From NCBI RefSeq assembly GCF_023499215.1, contig NZ_JAKHSK010000001.1:266714-330713 (forward strand): 64,000 nucleotides of DNA, given 5' to 3'. Position numbers and translations under genes: made by a program. The stretch comes from Zunongwangia pacifica. Lineage in GTDB: Bacteria; Bacteroidota; Bacteroidia; Flavobacteriales; Flavobacteriaceae. Below, piece after piece: positions 63,900 through 64,000 of the stretch. Within the stretch, counting starts at the first letter, position 1; each line of letters starts with the position of its first letter. Below the pieces are notes generated by a model. It was not told the DNA's origin and did not search any database. It saw nothing but the letters and a program-made list of their open reading frames with translations.

Positions 63900-64000
63900 T
63901 TAAAAATAAAAAAGGGTTGCAGATATTTGTGTTGCGAAACATACAATTATCAAAACCAACCCTTTATGTACTCTGTACTTGACAAAGATACAATAGAATT
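63900..64000 (+). mobile_element. Possible left end of an insertion sequence interrupting rnhB
   Basis: rnhB homology stops at about 63900. The following sequence has AAGGGTTG and CAACCCTT in inverted orientation (63911-63964) and an open frame starting at ATG 63966 (MYSVLDKDTIE) that runs off the window. The start is reminiscent of IS5-type transposases, but too little is visible to name the family. Confidence 0.35.

Overview
The window is Bacteroidota DNA, most likely from a marine or soil member of the Flavobacteriaceae. The evidence is a SusC/SusD pair, a CarboxypepD-type TonB receptor, a complete Bacteroidetes-style traA-to-traQ conjugation locus, RteC homologues, and promoters with the Bacteroidetes -7 element (TAnnTTTG). 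About 58 kb belongs to one large integrative conjugative element (ICE) of the CTnDOT/ERL type. Its left end lies before base 1 and its right end lies somewhere between 57,966 and about 58,450. No integrase is visible. Beyond the ICE lies ordinary AT-rich chromosome: a susC/susD pair and an rnhB (RNase HII) gene broken by what looks like an insertion sequence running off the right edge.

ICE backbone, left to right: an orphan receiver domain (3.2-3.7 kb) and a pair of excisionase-like HTH proteins (3.9-4.5 kb); tra genes Q,O,N,M,L,(orf),K,J,I,G,F,E on the minus strand (7.2-16.6 kb); traD, a traB/C-type DUF3408 gene and a ParA-like traA (21.0-22.9 kb); a structured, probably oriT-bearing intergenic region; mobA and mobB relaxase genes (23.6-25.4 kb); the mobC coupling protein (29.4-31.4 kb); rteC (40.9 kb); a giant methylase-helicase protein plus DUF1896 (41.9-47.8 kb); ORF6N, topB and DUF3945 genes, a second HTH pair and a second rteC (51.7-58.0 kb).

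The backbone is interrupted by cargo, mostly more AT-rich. (1) At 16.8-21.0 kb, exactly between traE and traD, is a seven-gene operon: a carrier-protein-like gene, an XRE regulator, an ImmA/IrrE-type metallopeptidase, a thymidylate-synthase-like enzyme, a protein of the alpha-glutamyl/putrescinyl-thymine pyrophosphorylase (5-hmdU DNA kinase helical domain) type, a MazG-like pyrophosphohydrolase and holo-ACP synthase. Its promoter holds a perfect 7-1-7 palindrome. This is the most unusual system here, and it looks like a pyrimidine or DNA-base hypermodification (possibly defence) module. (2) Several small cassettes each pair a one-component regulator with an oxidoreductase. Three carry Crp/Fnr regulators, and each has a dyad with a 4-bp centre about 30 bp upstream of the -7 element of the neighbouring enzyme gene. 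Two carry AraC regulators, and each has direct repeats 21 bp apart upstream of the enzyme gene. (3) Between mobB and mobC lies a cation transporter / SigZ-like sigma factor / frameshifted TonB receptor module. (4) At 31.6-40.2 kb are a siderophore-interacting-type flavin reductase and a tripartite efflux system (TolC-HlyD-MFS), with AraC and TetR regulators and a cyclase-like DUF2652 protein.

Several genes are broken: an IS1595-type transposase fragment, the TonB receptor, the second AraC, a patatin-like remnant, an RteC-like N-terminal fragment, and rnhB. Function assignments rest on motif and family recognition by eye. No database search was run, and regulatory sites are predictions from sequence symmetry and spacing.
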